DNA of 64,000 nucleotides. Origin: Microlunatus phosphovorus NM-1 (GTDB lineage Bacteria; Actinomycetota; Actinomycetes; Propionibacteriales; Propionibacteriaceae). Each line of letters begins with the position of its first letter. Within the stretch, counting starts at the first letter, position 1. Below the pieces are notes generated by a model. It did not search any database. It had not been told where the DNA came from and worked only from the letters and a program-made list of their open reading frames with translations. Both the position numbers and the translations under genes were made by a program. The stretch is from assembly GCF_000270245.1 (NCBI RefSeq), contig NC_015635.1, positions 1,860,001 to 1,924,000 of the forward strand. Reading direction: 5' to 3'. Of this stretch, positions 1 through 8,838 are shown piece by piece.

Positions 1-186
<186 letters not shown>

Positions 187-279
187 CCTACAAAGATGCT
201 ACGCGTCCACTGTGCAGTTCCCGAGATACGGTCGGGAAGACTGGCGAGAAATCGCCGCCTGCGACACATCTCAATAGAG

Positions 280-397
280 TTTCGGTGATCATGGCGAGAG
301 GGAAACACCCGGCTCCATTCCGAACCCGGAAGTTAAGCTTCTCAGCGCCGATGGTACTGCACGGGGGACCGTGTGGGAGACTAGGACGTCGCCGGAC
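280..397 (+). rRNA. 5S ribosomal RNA
   Basis: The stretch has the usual 5S core (cattccgaacccggaagtta) and the loop E/helix IV region with ggtactgcacggg. The 5' end (ttcggtg) can pair with the 3' end (cgccgga) to form helix I. The length of about 118 bases is normal. It is the last gene of the rRNA operon and is followed directly by a terminator hairpin. Confidence 0.95.
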
Positions 398-401
398 AAC
401 A

Positions 402-441
402 CACTTCAAGGTCGACCACTTCGGTGGTCGGCCTTGAAGTG
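402..441 (+). terminator. rRNA operon terminator
   Basis: An 18-base arm starting cacttcaagg pairs with an 18-base arm ending ccttgaagtg around a TTCG tetraloop. Only one position is a wobble pair. The hairpin starts five bases after the 5S end and is followed by a short T-containing stretch (ggtttaag). This is a textbook rho-independent terminator for the rRNA operon. From its end to base 601 I see no gene. Confidence 0.9.
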
Positions 442-601
442 GTTTAAGGGGAAAGTTGTCTGCTCCCTTCTTGCGGAGGTCACGAGTGTTCGGCGCCTGG
501 GGGCCACGGATGACCGCCGATAAGGCGGAAGCTGCGTACGTCTTGCGGCGCCGGGTCATAGACGCTCGCAAATCGCGCGCAGGGCCCGCAGAACCACGAA
601 C

Positions 602-1387
602 CTATTCGGCCGAGACCACGGTGATGCCGGCATCGCTGAAGGGTGCCGTCTGGTGAGGCTGGGGCGTGCCTGCGGTCAGGATCTGATCGACCACGTCGAT
701 CGGAGCCGCCTGGATGAATCCCGGAAGGCCCAGTTTTTCGGCTTCGAGCATCAGCCAGATCTGGTTCGCGGAGCGGACTTCGGCGGCGATGATGGCGGCG
801 GCCATCGGGGTGTCGGCGAAGATGCCACCTTCGACGGTGACGCCGGTCGGTGCGAGCAGTGCCAGATCGATCTGGAACCGGCCGATCTCGTCGAGTGCCC
901 AACCGCCTTGCTGGGCACGGGTTTCCTGCTCGACGCCGCCACCGACGTTGTAGATGTGCAGGCGTTCGACTCGGGACATGACCACCGCGACATCGAGGCT
1001 GTTGGTCACGATGGTCATGCCCTCCGCCTGCGGCCGGCGGCTCAATGACTCAGCCAGCACCCAGGTGAGGGGCGATGCTCCGATGAACACCGTCGCATCC
1101 GCGGGAAGACGGTCGATCACCAGTTCGGCGAGCCGAAGGTGCTGAGGTGGGTGCTCGGGGGTCGTGCCATCGAATGGAGAGAGTGGACGTTCGGTCCGGC
1201 GGACCGCGCCACCGTGTACCCGCTGTAGCACGCCTTGTTGCTCGAGCAGACGGAGGTCGCGTCGGATCGTCTCCGGTGCCACATCCAGGCTGCTGGCCAG
1301 GGTGCCGACCTCGACCCGACCGACCGCGTCGAGCCGATCGATGATGTGTCGATGCCGATCGGCCGCCGCCTCCACCTGTGTGGTCAC
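602..1387 (-). CDS. DeoR/GlpR-family transcriptional regulator
   Basis: A 261-residue sugar-responsive repressor. It has an N-terminal winged helix (about residues 10-65, with VAPETIRRDLRLLEQQGVLQRVHGGA, the family's recognition helix and wing) followed by the DeoR sensor domain (SPLTWVLAESL, TNSLDVAVV, DLALLAPTGV). The start is GTG with a GGGAGG ribosome site just upstream; that site lies in a small hairpin (CCTCC-ctca-GGAGG, 1394-1407). The gene is last in the minus-strand polyol operon, 26 bases after the dehydrogenase gene. It probably senses a phosphorylated or free sugar made by the operon and may repress it. A second DeoR gene faces the operon at 5844, so either could be the local repressor. 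Confidence 0.9.
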   Translation of the reverse strand: MTTQVEAAADRHRHIIDRLDAVGRVEVGTLASSLDVAPETIRRDLRLLEQQGVLQRVHGGAVRRTERPLSPFDGTTPEHPPQHLRLAELVIDRLPADATVFIGASPLTWVLAESLSRRPQAEGMTIVTNSLDVAVVMSRVERLHIYNVGGGVEQETRAQQGGWALDEIGRFQIDLALLAPTGVTVEGGIFADTPMAAAIIAAEVRSANQIWLMLEAEKLGLPGFIQAAPIDVVDQILTAGTPQPHQTAPFSDAGITVVSAE

Positions 1388-1413
1388 TCCATGCCTCCCT
1401 CAGGAGGGTCCGA

Positions 1414-2436
1414 TCACAACAGCTGCACCGATTCCCGGGTCTGGGGTCGGATCTGCAGCTTCCGGCCCCTACCGGCCCGGAACGCCTCCAGGGCCTCACC
1501 GTAGTCGTCCAGCGGGTACGCGTGACTGACCATGCGAGCCGCGTTGAGGGCTCCGGCGGCGAACATCTCCACCGCACGCGCATACGACGCCAGCACGGCC
1601 ATCGAGCCGACCATGGTGATCTCGTCGTTGTAGACCCCGAAGGGCGAGAACCTGGCGGTCGCGTCGACAGGTGCGACACCGAACTGTTGGAACACCCCAC
1701 CCCGCCGGACGCGGGTGAGCGCGTCCTCGATCGCGGCGACGACGCCAGTGCAGTCGATCACCACGTCCCAGCCGCCGGCATGATCGGCTTCATCGGCCGA
1801 GAGCGCCACGTCATCGATGCCGACGTCCCTGGCCACCTCGAGTCGGTCCGGATTACGGTCGATGACCGTCACACTGGCGGCGCCGGCGCGTGGCGCGAGC
1901 TGAGCCATCATCAAGCCCATCGTCCCGGCACCGTAGATCAGATAGTGCTCACCCATCCGCCGGGGGAGCAGATCGTAGCCGTGGATGGCACAGGAGAGCG
2001 GCTCGACCAACGCCGCCAGCGCGAGATCGACTCCATCGGGGAGTCGGTGGACGTTCCGCACCGGCGCGACCGTCAACTCGGCGGTCGATCCGTTGGTCCT
2101 GGCCACTCCGGACCCGTTCCATTGCTCGCACAGGTTGGCCCGTCCGACGGCGCAATACGCGCACTCACCACAGGTCAGCGTCGGATCGACCGAGACCCTG
2201 TCACCGATGGCGATCTCGGTGACCAGTTCACCCACCGCTTCGACGATGCCGGAGGTCTCGTGACCTGGGATGATCGGATAACGCGTCGGGGCGAACTCCC
2301 CGTCCAGGACGTGGATGTCGGTGCCGCAGATGCCCACCGCTTCGACCCGGACCAGCACCTCGCGGGGCCCAGGAACCGGATCGGGCACCTCCTCCAGCGA
2401 GAACGACTTGGGCTCGGTGAAGACGATGGCGCGCAC
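1414..2436 (-). CDS. Zinc-dependent alcohol/polyol dehydrogenase (MDR superfamily)
   Basis: A 340-residue medium-chain dehydrogenase, predicted to oxidise a polyol to a ketose with NAD(P). Visible landmarks are the catalytic-zinc cysteine (VGICGTDIH), the GHE motif (IIPGHETSG) and the structural-zinc cluster (CGECAYCAVGRANLC). A Rossmann region follows (YLIYGAGTMGLMMAQLA); its glycine pattern differs a little from the usual GxGxxG. The GTG start shares one base with the permease stop codon (TAGTG), so the two are translationally coupled; the open frame continues upstream only as a shadow of the permease gene. The nearest families are L-iditol/sorbitol and threonine dehydrogenases. The neighbouring polyol-type transporter favours a polyol substrate, but the exact one cannot be read from the sequence. 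Confidence 0.9.
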   Translation of the reverse strand: MRAIVFTEPKSFSLEEVPDPVPGPREVLVRVEAVGICGTDIHVLDGEFAPTRYPIIPGHETSGIVEAVGELVTEIAIGDRVSVDPTLTCGECAYCAVGRANLCEQWNGSGVARTNGSTAELTVAPVRNVHRLPDGVDLALAALVEPLSCAIHGYDLLPRRMGEHYLIYGAGTMGLMMAQLAPRAGAASVTVIDRNPDRLEVARDVGIDDVALSADEADHAGGWDVVIDCTGVVAAIEDALTRVRRGGVFQQFGVAPVDATARFSPFGVYNDEITMVGSMAVLASYARAVEMFAAGALNAARMVSHAYPLDDYGEALEAFRAGRGRKLQIRPQTRESVQLL

Positions 2437-3329
2437 TACTTCACCGCCCCCATGGCGAGGCCGCGTACCAGTCGCTTCTGGGCGAGCCAGCCGGCCACGA
2501 TCACCGGCAGCACCGCGATGGTGGACGCCGCCGACAAGATGGCGAGGAATTGGCCGCGTCCGTCCACGAAGCTGCCCAGGAACGGCGGGGTGGTCCGGGC
2601 GACCACCGCGGTGAGCAGGTTGGCCAGGAAGTACTCGTTCCAGGCAAAGATGAAGCAGATCAAGGCAGCTGCGGCCGCGCCCGGAGCGACGATCGGCAGC
2701 GACACTCGCCACAACTCGCGAGAGTAGGAAGCACCGTCGATCTGTGCTGCCTCCACCACCGCGATGGGCACCTCGGCGAAGAAGGAACGCATCATCCACA
2801 CCGCGAGCGGGAGGTTGATGCCGAGATAGAGGACGCCGAGGGCCCACAGATTGTCCAGCAAGCCGAAGGTCCGCAGCAGCAGGAAGACCGGGATGATCGA
2901 CGCTGCGACGGGCATGAACTTGGTGGAGATGAAGAAGAACAAGCCGTCTTGCCAGCGGATGATCGGTCGGACCGACAGCGCGTACGCAGCGGGAATGGCG
3001 AGCAGCATGACCACGATCGTCGAGCCGACGGCCAGGAACAGCGAGTTCAGCAGATAGAGCCCCATGCCGCGGTCGAAGACTGCGGCGTAGCCGTCGAAGG
3101 TCGGCGTGAAAAGGAACTGGGGCGGGAAGGACGCTGCCTGTCCCTCGGTCTTGAAGCTGGTGATGATCATCCACAGCACCGGGAAGAAGAAGATCAGCAC
3201 CACCACCCAGGTGAGCAGCGTGATCAGATAACCGATCACCTTGCGGCGAGTGAACGGGTTGGGCCCAGTGCGTTCGCGGGTGGCCTGCTGGGTCGTGTTG
3301 GTCGGGCGGGTCTCCGTCGTGGCGGACAT
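2436..3329 (-). CDS. Carbohydrate (polyol) ABC transporter permease, MalG type
   Basis: A 297-residue inner-membrane permease with six predicted membrane segments. The first is VIGYLITLLTWVVVLIFFF near residue 35 and the last is LSAASTIAVLPVIVAGWLAQ. The EAA loop that contacts the ATPase is seen as EAAQIDGASYSRELWRVSLP. The stretch STKFMPVAASIIPVFLLLRTFGLLD resembles the SmoG/sorbitol-mannitol permeases. The ATG overlaps the stop of the preceding permease (TGATG). No ATP-binding subunit is encoded in the operon, so a shared MsmK-like ATPase from elsewhere in the genome probably energises it. Confidence 0.92.
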   Translation of the reverse strand: MSATTETRPTNTTQQATRERTGPNPFTRRKVIGYLITLLTWVVVLIFFFPVLWMIITSFKTEGQAASFPPQFLFTPTFDGYAAVFDRGMGLYLLNSLFLAVGSTIVVMLLAIPAAYALSVRPIIRWQDGLFFFISTKFMPVAASIIPVFLLLRTFGLLDNLWALGVLYLGINLPLAVWMMRSFFAEVPIAVVEAAQIDGASYSRELWRVSLPIVAPGAAAAALICFIFAWNEYFLANLLTAVVARTTPPFLGSFVDGRGQFLAILSAASTIAVLPVIVAGWLAQKRLVRGLAMGAVK

Positions 3330-4294
3330 CAGCGGGCCTCCTCGGTGAAGATCGAGAACATGGTGCGCAAGGCCAACGTGGCGAACACGATGGTCAAGAT
3401 GACCGTGATCACCCCGTACGCGGCCGCTTCCCCGACTTGTTGGCCGATGAAGGCGCGCTCGTAGAGCAGATAGGCAATGGTCTTGGTGTTGCCGGCGCCC
3501 TTGGTCATGATGTTGATCGGGTCGAACACCTGGATCATGAACACGGTGCCCAGCAGGATGGCCAACTCGGCGTAGCTGCGCAGGTGGGGCAGAGTCATGT
3601 AACGGAAGGTCTGGAGGGCGTTGGCGCCGTCGACGTCAGCGGCTTCCAGCACCTCTCCGGCCTGCGACTGCAGACCAGCCAGCAGGATCAACATCATGAA
3701 CGGCGTGTATTGCCAGGTCATGGTGAAGACGATGGTCAGTGCCGGATGGTCGGTGTTCCAGGCAACTGCATCGATGCCCACCAGGCTGAGCGCCCAGTTC
3801 ACCATGCCGGTGTTGACCTCGAGCAAGGAGTATTTCCAGATCAGCGCCGCGGCAGCGGGCATCACCAGAAACGGGGTGATCAGCAGCGTACGGGCCAAGG
3901 CGCGTCCCTTGAACTCCCGATCGAGCAGTATCGCCAGCAGCAGACCGAGGATCAGGGAGAGGATCATCGAGCCGCCGACGATCCGGATGGTCGCCCAGAT
4001 CGAGGGCAGGAAGGCCCCGTTGGTGATGACCGCGATGTAGTTGTCGAACCCGGCGAACGAACGTTCCTCAGGCCGGGCCAGGTTCCAGTCCTGGAACGAG
4101 TAGTAGATCGTGGCCACGAACGGGATCTGGGTGACCAGGATCGCCACGATCAACGCGGGCATGATCAGCTTGCGACCGAACTTCCGCTGTGCCAGGTCCT
4201 GGCCTCTGAGGTCGGCCATGGTGATCTTGGTCTTCTTGCCCGACGGCACGGTCTTCGGCGCCTGGATGGCCGGGGTCTCGTCAACCGTACTCAT
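3329..4294 (-). CDS. Carbohydrate (polyol) ABC transporter permease, MalF type
   Basis: A 321-residue membrane permease, partner of the MalG-type subunit next to it. It has a first membrane helix near residue 45 (LIMPALIVAILVTQIPFVATIYYSF) and an EAA loop (LEAADVDGANALQTFRYMTLPHL). The ATG at 4294 was chosen because GGGGA lies at the right distance upstream and the gene then starts just after the stop of the binding-protein gene. A longer start at 4321 would overlap that gene. The two permeases and the lipoprotein form one importer. Confidence 0.92.
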   Translation of the reverse strand: MSTVDETPAIQAPKTVPSGKKTKITMADLRGQDLAQRKFGRKLIMPALIVAILVTQIPFVATIYYSFQDWNLARPEERSFAGFDNYIAVITNGAFLPSIWATIRIVGGSMILSLILGLLLAILLDREFKGRALARTLLITPFLVMPAAAALIWKYSLLEVNTGMVNWALSLVGIDAVAWNTDHPALTIVFTMTWQYTPFMMLILLAGLQSQAGEVLEAADVDGANALQTFRYMTLPHLRSYAELAILLGTVFMIQVFDPINIMTKGAGNTKTIAYLLYERAFIGQQVGEAAAYGVITVILTIVFATLALRTMFSIFTEEAR

Positions 4295-4295
4295 C

Positions 4296-5660
4296 TCAGT
4301 TCCCCTGCTTCTGGTTGTCACCGGCGCGTTGGGCGATCTTCTGTCCTTGGTCCAGCGCCAGGTCGAGAGGTCGTCGGCCGGCGATCACGTCGGCGAGCAA
4401 CTGGGAGGTCTGGTTGCCGACGTCTTGGAACTCGGGGATCGTGACGTACTGGATCCCGACCCACGGCTGTGGGTCGACGCCGGGATGCGTGGGGTCGACC
4501 TCGCTCATGATCTTCGCGGTCAGGGGCGCGAACTCGCCGCCGGCCTTGATGTACTCCGGGATGAGGTAGGTCGACTTGCGGGTGCCCGGCGGGGTGCGGG
4601 ACCAGCCCAGCTCCGATCCGACCAGCTTCGCGTACTCCTTGCTGGTGGCCCACTGGACGAACTCCCAGGCCTGCTCCTTGTGCTTGGACTCGGCGTTGAT
4701 GCCCAGGTTCCACGACCACAGCCAGCCCGAGTTCTCGGTCTTGTCGACCGGGGCGCGGACATAGCCGACCTTGCCGGCCACCTTGGAGTTGTTCGGGTCC
4801 TCCACCGAGCCGGCGGCCGACGTGGCGTCGTACCACATCGCCGCCCGCTCCTGGGAGAACAGGTTCAGGCACTCGGTGAAGCCGAATGACACCGGGTCGC
4901 CCTCACCGGAGGCGGCGAGGGTGTCGATGTAGAACTTCACCGCTTCTTTGTAGGCCGGCGAGTTGACCTGGGCCTGCCATTCCATGTTGTACCACTGGCC
5001 GCCGAAGGTGTTGATCACCGTCGTCAGCGGTGCGAACATCTCGCCCCAGCCCGGCTTCGCCCGCAGGCAGATCCCCGCTCGATCCGTGCTCGGATCCTTC
5101 AGCTTGCCCGCGTACTCCGCGATCTGCTCCCAGGTAGGTCGCTCGGGCATGGTGATGCCGGCCTGCTCGAACAGGTCCTTGCGATACATCAGGAACGACG
5201 ACTCACCGTAGAAGGGCACCGCGTACAGCCGACCGTCGAAGGAGACCCCGTCACGAACCGGCTTGAAGAAGTCGTTCACGTCGTAGGAGGGATCCTGGGC
5301 GGCGAGATCCGTCAGATCTTCCAGCCACTTGTTCTGACCCCAGATCGGCACCTCGTACGCGCCGACGGTCATGATGTCGTACTGACCGCCCTTGGTGGCG
5401 ACGTCCTTGGTGGCGGCGTTCCGCAGGTCGTTCTCCTCCATGAAGATCATGTTGATCTTGATGTCGGGATGGGTCTTGTTGAATTCCGGCAGCAGCTGGG
5501 CCATGTCCTGCATCTGCGGGTTGTTGACGCTGGCCAGGGTCACCGTCGTCACTCCGGGCTCGGTGCCCAGGTTGCCGAAGCCGGCGCAGCCGGAGACCGC
5601 GAGCGAGAAGCTGAGAGCAAGCCCGGCACCTGCCAGGCGTCGTTGCGTGGTGGTGGTCAT
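4296..5660 (-). CDS. Extracellular polyol/sugar-binding lipoprotein of ABC transporter
   Basis: A 454-residue family 1 solute-binding protein. A basic and hydrophobic signal ends in a lipobox (SLAVSGC, Cys near residue 26), so it is anchored to the outer face of the membrane. The mature start (VTLASVNNPQMQDMAQLLPEFNKTHPDIKINMIFMEENDLR, then DVATKGGQYDIMTVGAYEVPIWG) closely resembles SmoE-type sorbitol/mannitol binding proteins, which is the main reason for calling the system a polyol importer. The ATG at 5660 is preceded by GGAAGGCGG. It is the first gene of the operon binding protein - two permeases - dehydrogenase - DeoR. The open frame continues upstream without support. Confidence 0.92.
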   Translation of the reverse strand: MTTTTQRRLAGAGLALSFSLAVSGCAGFGNLGTEPGVTTVTLASVNNPQMQDMAQLLPEFNKTHPDIKINMIFMEENDLRNAATKDVATKGGQYDIMTVGAYEVPIWGQNKWLEDLTDLAAQDPSYDVNDFFKPVRDGVSFDGRLYAVPFYGESSFLMYRKDLFEQAGITMPERPTWEQIAEYAGKLKDPSTDRAGICLRAKPGWGEMFAPLTTVINTFGGQWYNMEWQAQVNSPAYKEAVKFYIDTLAASGEGDPVSFGFTECLNLFSQERAAMWYDATSAAGSVEDPNNSKVAGKVGYVRAPVDKTENSGWLWSWNLGINAESKHKEQAWEFVQWATSKEYAKLVGSELGWSRTPPGTRKSTYLIPEYIKAGGEFAPLTAKIMSEVDPTHPGVDPQPWVGIQYVTIPEFQDVGNQTSQLLADVIAGRRPLDLALDQGQKIAQRAGDNQKQGN

Positions 5661-5722
5661 GAACCGCCTTCCGGGATCGGGCCGAGGTGGCTGCAGTTCG
5701 TCCCCTGAGTGTGTCTTGCGCC

Positions 5723-5794
5723 ACAGTAGTACCAGTCTCTGCCCGAAGTCCAGGCTTTGTGTCCGATTCTCTGCCCGTTTTCCAGGTTTAGGGT
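5723..5794. promoter_or_regulatory. Divergent promoter region with a paired direct-repeat operator
   Basis: Between the two divergent transcripts lies an imperfect direct repeat: TCTCTGCCCG-N3-TCCAGG at 5736-5754 and again at 5768-5786, exactly 32 bases apart (three helical turns). The first copy overlaps a possible promoter for the transporter operon (minus strand, -35 TGGACT at 5752-5747, -10 TACTGT at 5728-5723). The second lies just before TAGGGT (5789-5794), a possible -10 for the DeoR gene to the right. The layout suggests a regulator, probably one of the two DeoR proteins, binding both copies and controlling both directions. The repeat is seen directly; the protein that binds is inferred. 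Confidence 0.6.
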
Positions 5795-5843
5795 GTGGGA
5801 ATTGTTGTTGTTTGCCGGGCCTGGTTCGTGGTTGGATCGACTC

Positions 5844-6611
5844 GTGTATCCGCCGGAGCGTCAGCAAGCCATCGCCGACTACCTCGTGCGGAGCCCTGAT
5901 CGTCGTGCCGGCGTGGTGCAGATCAGCGAGCGGCTGGGGGTCACCACCGAGACGGTGCGCAAGGACCTCGACGTGCTGGAACGCCGCGGGGTGCTGCGTC
6001 GGGTACGGGGTGGTGCGGAGCTGTTGTCCACCACTCCGTTCGAGCAGGCGTTGGCTGCGCGGCACGCCGAGCAGTTCGAGGACAAGCTGGCCATCGCCCA
6101 GCGAGTGATGGCGGAGCTGCCCGATGACGGTGTGGTGATCCTGGACTCGGGCTCGTTGACCTTCGTCTGCGCTCAACTGATGCCTACTGACCGACCGCTC
6201 ACCCTAGTGACCAACAATCTGCCGGCCGCGCGCTACTTGGCTGGACGGACACGGATGCAGATCATGACTCTGCCGGGTTCGGTACGCGGGCTGACCTCGG
6301 CCGCCGTGGATCCGTGGACCACCAAGCGACTGGGCACGATCACGGCCGACATCGCGATCATCGGCGTCAATGCGCTCAGCGCCGAGCGGGGCCTGATGAC
6401 CACCAACCCGGAAGAGGCGTCGGTGAAACGGGCGATGCTGCTGGCGGCGCGGAGGAGGCTGGTCCCGGTCATCTCCGGCAAGCTCAGCCGGACCTCCTTC
6501 TGCACGTTCGGCGCAGTCTCGGAGGTCGACCTGGTGATCACCGACGGCGGTGCCTCGCCAGAGACGGTTGCCGACCTGAGTGCCGCTGGGCCCGCGGTCG
6601 TCATCGCCTGA
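5844..6611 (+). CDS. DeoR/GlpR-family transcriptional regulator
   Basis: A 255-residue regulator diverging from the polyol transporter operon. The N-terminal helix-turn-helix is clear (YPPERQQAIADYLVRS, VVQISERLGVTTETVRKDLDVLERRGVLRRVRGGAELL), followed by the DeoR sensor domain with VILDSGSLT, LTLVTNNLPAA and IIGVNALSAERGL. GTG at 5844 is chosen because family members start with a short (M)YPPERQ sequence. An in-frame ATG at 5757 would place the operator repeats inside the coding region. It is probably the local repressor of the transporter and of itself. How it shares this role with the DeoR gene at 602 is unknown. Confidence 0.88.
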   Translation: MYPPERQQAIADYLVRSPDRRAGVVQISERLGVTTETVRKDLDVLERRGVLRRVRGGAELLSTTPFEQALAARHAEQFEDKLAIAQRVMAELPDDGVVILDSGSLTFVCAQLMPTDRPLTLVTNNLPAARYLAGRTRMQIMTLPGSVRGLTSAAVDPWTTKRLGTITADIAIIGVNALSAERGLMTTNPEEASVKRAMLLAARRRLVPVISGKLSRTSFCTFGAVSEVDLVITDGGASPETVADLSAAGPAVVIA

Positions 6612-6694
6612 GCCGCGGACGTCTTGCGCCCGCGGGCCAGAGACGATCGGGGGCCCCTTTTGCGCGGGCCGGGGTGTGCGGCAAGGATGGGGCG

Positions 6695-7801
6695 GTGACA
6701 CAGAGCAGAGGGGAGCGGCCCGGCAAGGGATCGCGCCCGGGTGGCGGACGATCCGGCGGCGATCGAACTGGCCGCGGACAGTCAAACGGTGGACAGTCCA
6801 GCGGCGGACGGCCGGGCAGCGGTGGACGAGACGGCGGATCGGGACGCAGCGGCGGAGCCGGTCGCGGCGCCGGCTCAGCCGCGCGCCGGCCGCAAGGCTC
6901 CTCGAGTCGACCTGCGGGCGCGGGCGGGCAGCGTTCCGGAGGCCAGCAACGATCCGGGGATCGGGCGCGCCACGAGTACGCCCGTGGCCCCGAACCCAGG
7001 GACAGCCGATCGTCGGATCGCGAGGAACGTACGCCGCCGCCTCCTGGGCTGCAGCGACGCCCGGATGAGCCCAACCTTCCTCCGGACGTCGATGTCCGAG
7101 CGTTGCCGCGGGGCGTCAAGGCCGAGTTGCGCGGGCTGCCCAAGGACCTGGCCGAGGTCGTCGCCGGGCACCTGGTCACCGCGGGGCGGCTGATCGACGA
7201 CGAGCCGGAGCTGGCCTACCGGCATGCCGAGGCCGCACGCCGGCGGGCAGCTCGACTTCCGGTGGTCCGCGAGGCGGCGGCCGAGACCGCGTACGCGGCC
7301 GGTCACTGGGATGTGGCTCTGTCTGAGTTCCGGGCGCTACGCCGGATGACCGGCACCGACGATTTCCTGCCGGTGATGGCTGACTGCGAGCGGGCTCTGG
7401 GCCGGCCGCAAGCGGCGCTCAAGATCGCCAAGGAGGCTCGACGCAAGCAGCTGGACCCCGCGCTGGCCATCGAGATGATCATCGTCGAGTCCGGTGCCCG
7501 CAACGATCTCGGGCAGCAGCCCGAGGCCCGGCGGGTGCTGCATCAGGCCATCCTGGATCTCGACAACCGGCGGGCAGCTCAACTGGGCACGCCGGCCGCG
7601 CGGCTCTACTACGCGTACGCAGATCTGTTGGAGACCGCGGGCAAGCAATCGGAGGCGCGTCGCTGGTTCGACGAGGCCGCTGCGCACGACGCCGAGGGCG
7701 AGACCGATGCGATCGAGCGGCGCGACCTGCTCGACGGCATGCTGATCACCTTCGACGACAGCGAGCCGGAGCACCCCGAAGCCGCAGACGTCGATCGCTG
7801 A
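6695..7801 (+). CDS. Tetratricopeptide-like repeat protein with Gly/Arg-rich N-terminus (Rv1691-like)
   Basis: A 368-residue protein of unknown function. About the first 115 residues are low complexity (Gly, Ser, Arg, Gln), like an RNA-binding RGG tail. The rest is a helical domain starting near LPPDVDVRALPRGVKAELRGLPKDLAEVVAGHL, with TPR-like helices (AETAYAAGHWDVALSEFRALRRM, DCERALGRPQAALKIAKEA, ARLYYAYADLLETAGKQSEARRWFDEAA). The GTG start has AGGATGGGG upstream. It is the first gene of the conserved TPR - HAD - small protein - tlyA - nadK - recN block, matching M. tuberculosis Rv1691. The stop overlaps the next start (TGATG). Confidence 0.85.
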   Translation: MTQSRGERPGKGSRPGGGRSGGDRTGRGQSNGGQSSGGRPGSGGRDGGSGRSGGAGRGAGSAARRPQGSSSRPAGAGGQRSGGQQRSGDRARHEYARGPEPRDSRSSDREERTPPPPGLQRRPDEPNLPPDVDVRALPRGVKAELRGLPKDLAEVVAGHLVTAGRLIDDEPELAYRHAEAARRRAARLPVVREAAAETAYAAGHWDVALSEFRALRRMTGTDDFLPVMADCERALGRPQAALKIAKEARRKQLDPALAIEMIIVESGARNDLGQQPEARRVLHQAILDLDNRRAAQLGTPAARLYYAYADLLETAGKQSEARRWFDEAAAHDAEGETDAIERRDLLDGMLITFDDSEPEHPEAADVDR

Positions 7802-8838
7802 TGGTTGCTCAGCACGATCTGGCCGGTCCGGTGGTCGCCGCCGGCTATGACGCAGCGCTGTTCGACCTCGACGGGGTGATCTATCTCGGCCCGGTAGCGG
7901 TGCCGGGTGCGCCCGAGGGCATCACGGCCCTGCGCGCCCGAGGAACCCGGGTCGGTTTCGTCACCAACAACGCCGCCCGACCACCTGCGGCGGTGGCTGA
8001 GCACCTGACCGAGCTCGGGATCGCCGCCGGCTGCGAGGATGTGGTGACCTCCGCTCAGGCCGGAGCCCAGCTCGTGGCACGACGCTTCCCGCCCGGGTCG
8101 AAGGTGCTGGTCGTTGGTGGCCCTGGGGTCTGGGATGCCCTGGGCGAGGTCGGACTCGTGGGCGTGCGGTCGGCTGACGACCACCCAGTGGCCGTGTTGC
8201 AGGGGTACGGCTTCGATCTCACCTGGACGCAGCTGAACGAGGCCGCCTACGCGATCCAGCGCGGCGCGCACTGGGTGGCCACCAACATCGACCCCACCCG
8301 TCCCACCGAGCGCGGCATCGTGCCCGGAAACGGTGCGGCGGTCGATGCCGTCCGACTGACGGTCGACGTCGAGCCGGAGGTGGCCGGCAAGCCATACCGT
8401 CCTCTCGTCGACGCGACCGTGGCCCGACTAGGGGCTTCGCGCCCGATCTTCGTGGGGGACCGACTGGACACCGACATCGCGGGCGCAGTCGCGGCCGGAC
8501 TGGACAGCATGCTGGTGCTGACCGGGGCGCACGGTGCGGCCGAACTGCTCGCGGCCACCTCGGCCGAGCGGCCGACCCATCTCGGCTACGACCTGCGTGA
8601 TCTGCTGCAGCCCGCCCGGGCCTGTGACGAACGACCCGGAGAGGTGAGCTGCGGCGGTCAGACCGCGGTGATCGACTCGGGCCGGATCAAGTTGGTCGGT
8701 ACGCCGACGGATCGCGACGCCGCGGTCGATGCCCTCTGGGCAGCGGCGAACCTGGCCTGGCGCGCCGCTGACCGTGGGCAGCAGACCGACGCGACCCCAG
8801 CCGTCTCGATCATCACGGCAGTGCTGAGTCGGCGCTGA
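7801..8838 (+). CDS. HAD-superfamily (subclass IIA, NagD-like) phosphatase
   Basis: A 345-residue hydrolase. Motif I (DAALFDLDGVIYLG) holds the nucleophile and acid Asp, motif II is FVTNNAARPP, and motif IV is PIFVGDRLDTDIAGAVAAGLDSMLVLTG. The cap between them is of the NagD/p-nitrophenyl phosphatase type. It corresponds to Rv1692 of M. tuberculosis, for which a glycerol-3-phosphate phosphatase role has been proposed; I carry that over only as a possibility. The extra C-terminal 80 residues (from about LLQPARACDERPGE) are usual for this actinobacterial group. The ATG is coupled to the preceding gene. The 3' end overlaps the convergent GH13 gene by 26 bases. Confidence 0.9.
   Translation: MVAQHDLAGPVVAAGYDAALFDLDGVIYLGPVAVPGAPEGITALRARGTRVGFVTNNAARPPAAVAEHLTELGIAAGCEDVVTSAQAGAQLVARRFPPGSKVLVVGGPGVWDALGEVGLVGVRSADDHPVAVLQGYGFDLTWTQLNEAAYAIQRGAHWVATNIDPTRPTERGIVPGNGAAVDAVRLTVDVEPEVAGKPYRPLVDATVARLGASRPIFVGDRLDTDIAGAVAAGLDSMLVLTGAHGAAELLAATSAERPTHLGYDLRDLLQPARACDERPGEVSCGGQTAVIDSGRIKLVGTPTDRDAAVDALWAAANLAWRAADRGQQTDATPAVSIITAVLSRR

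Noticed and set aside
442-601. tRNA gene after the rRNA operon
   Set aside because: I looked for the conserved TTCRANT and acceptor pairing and found none. The stretch is simple spacer before the convergent DeoR gene.
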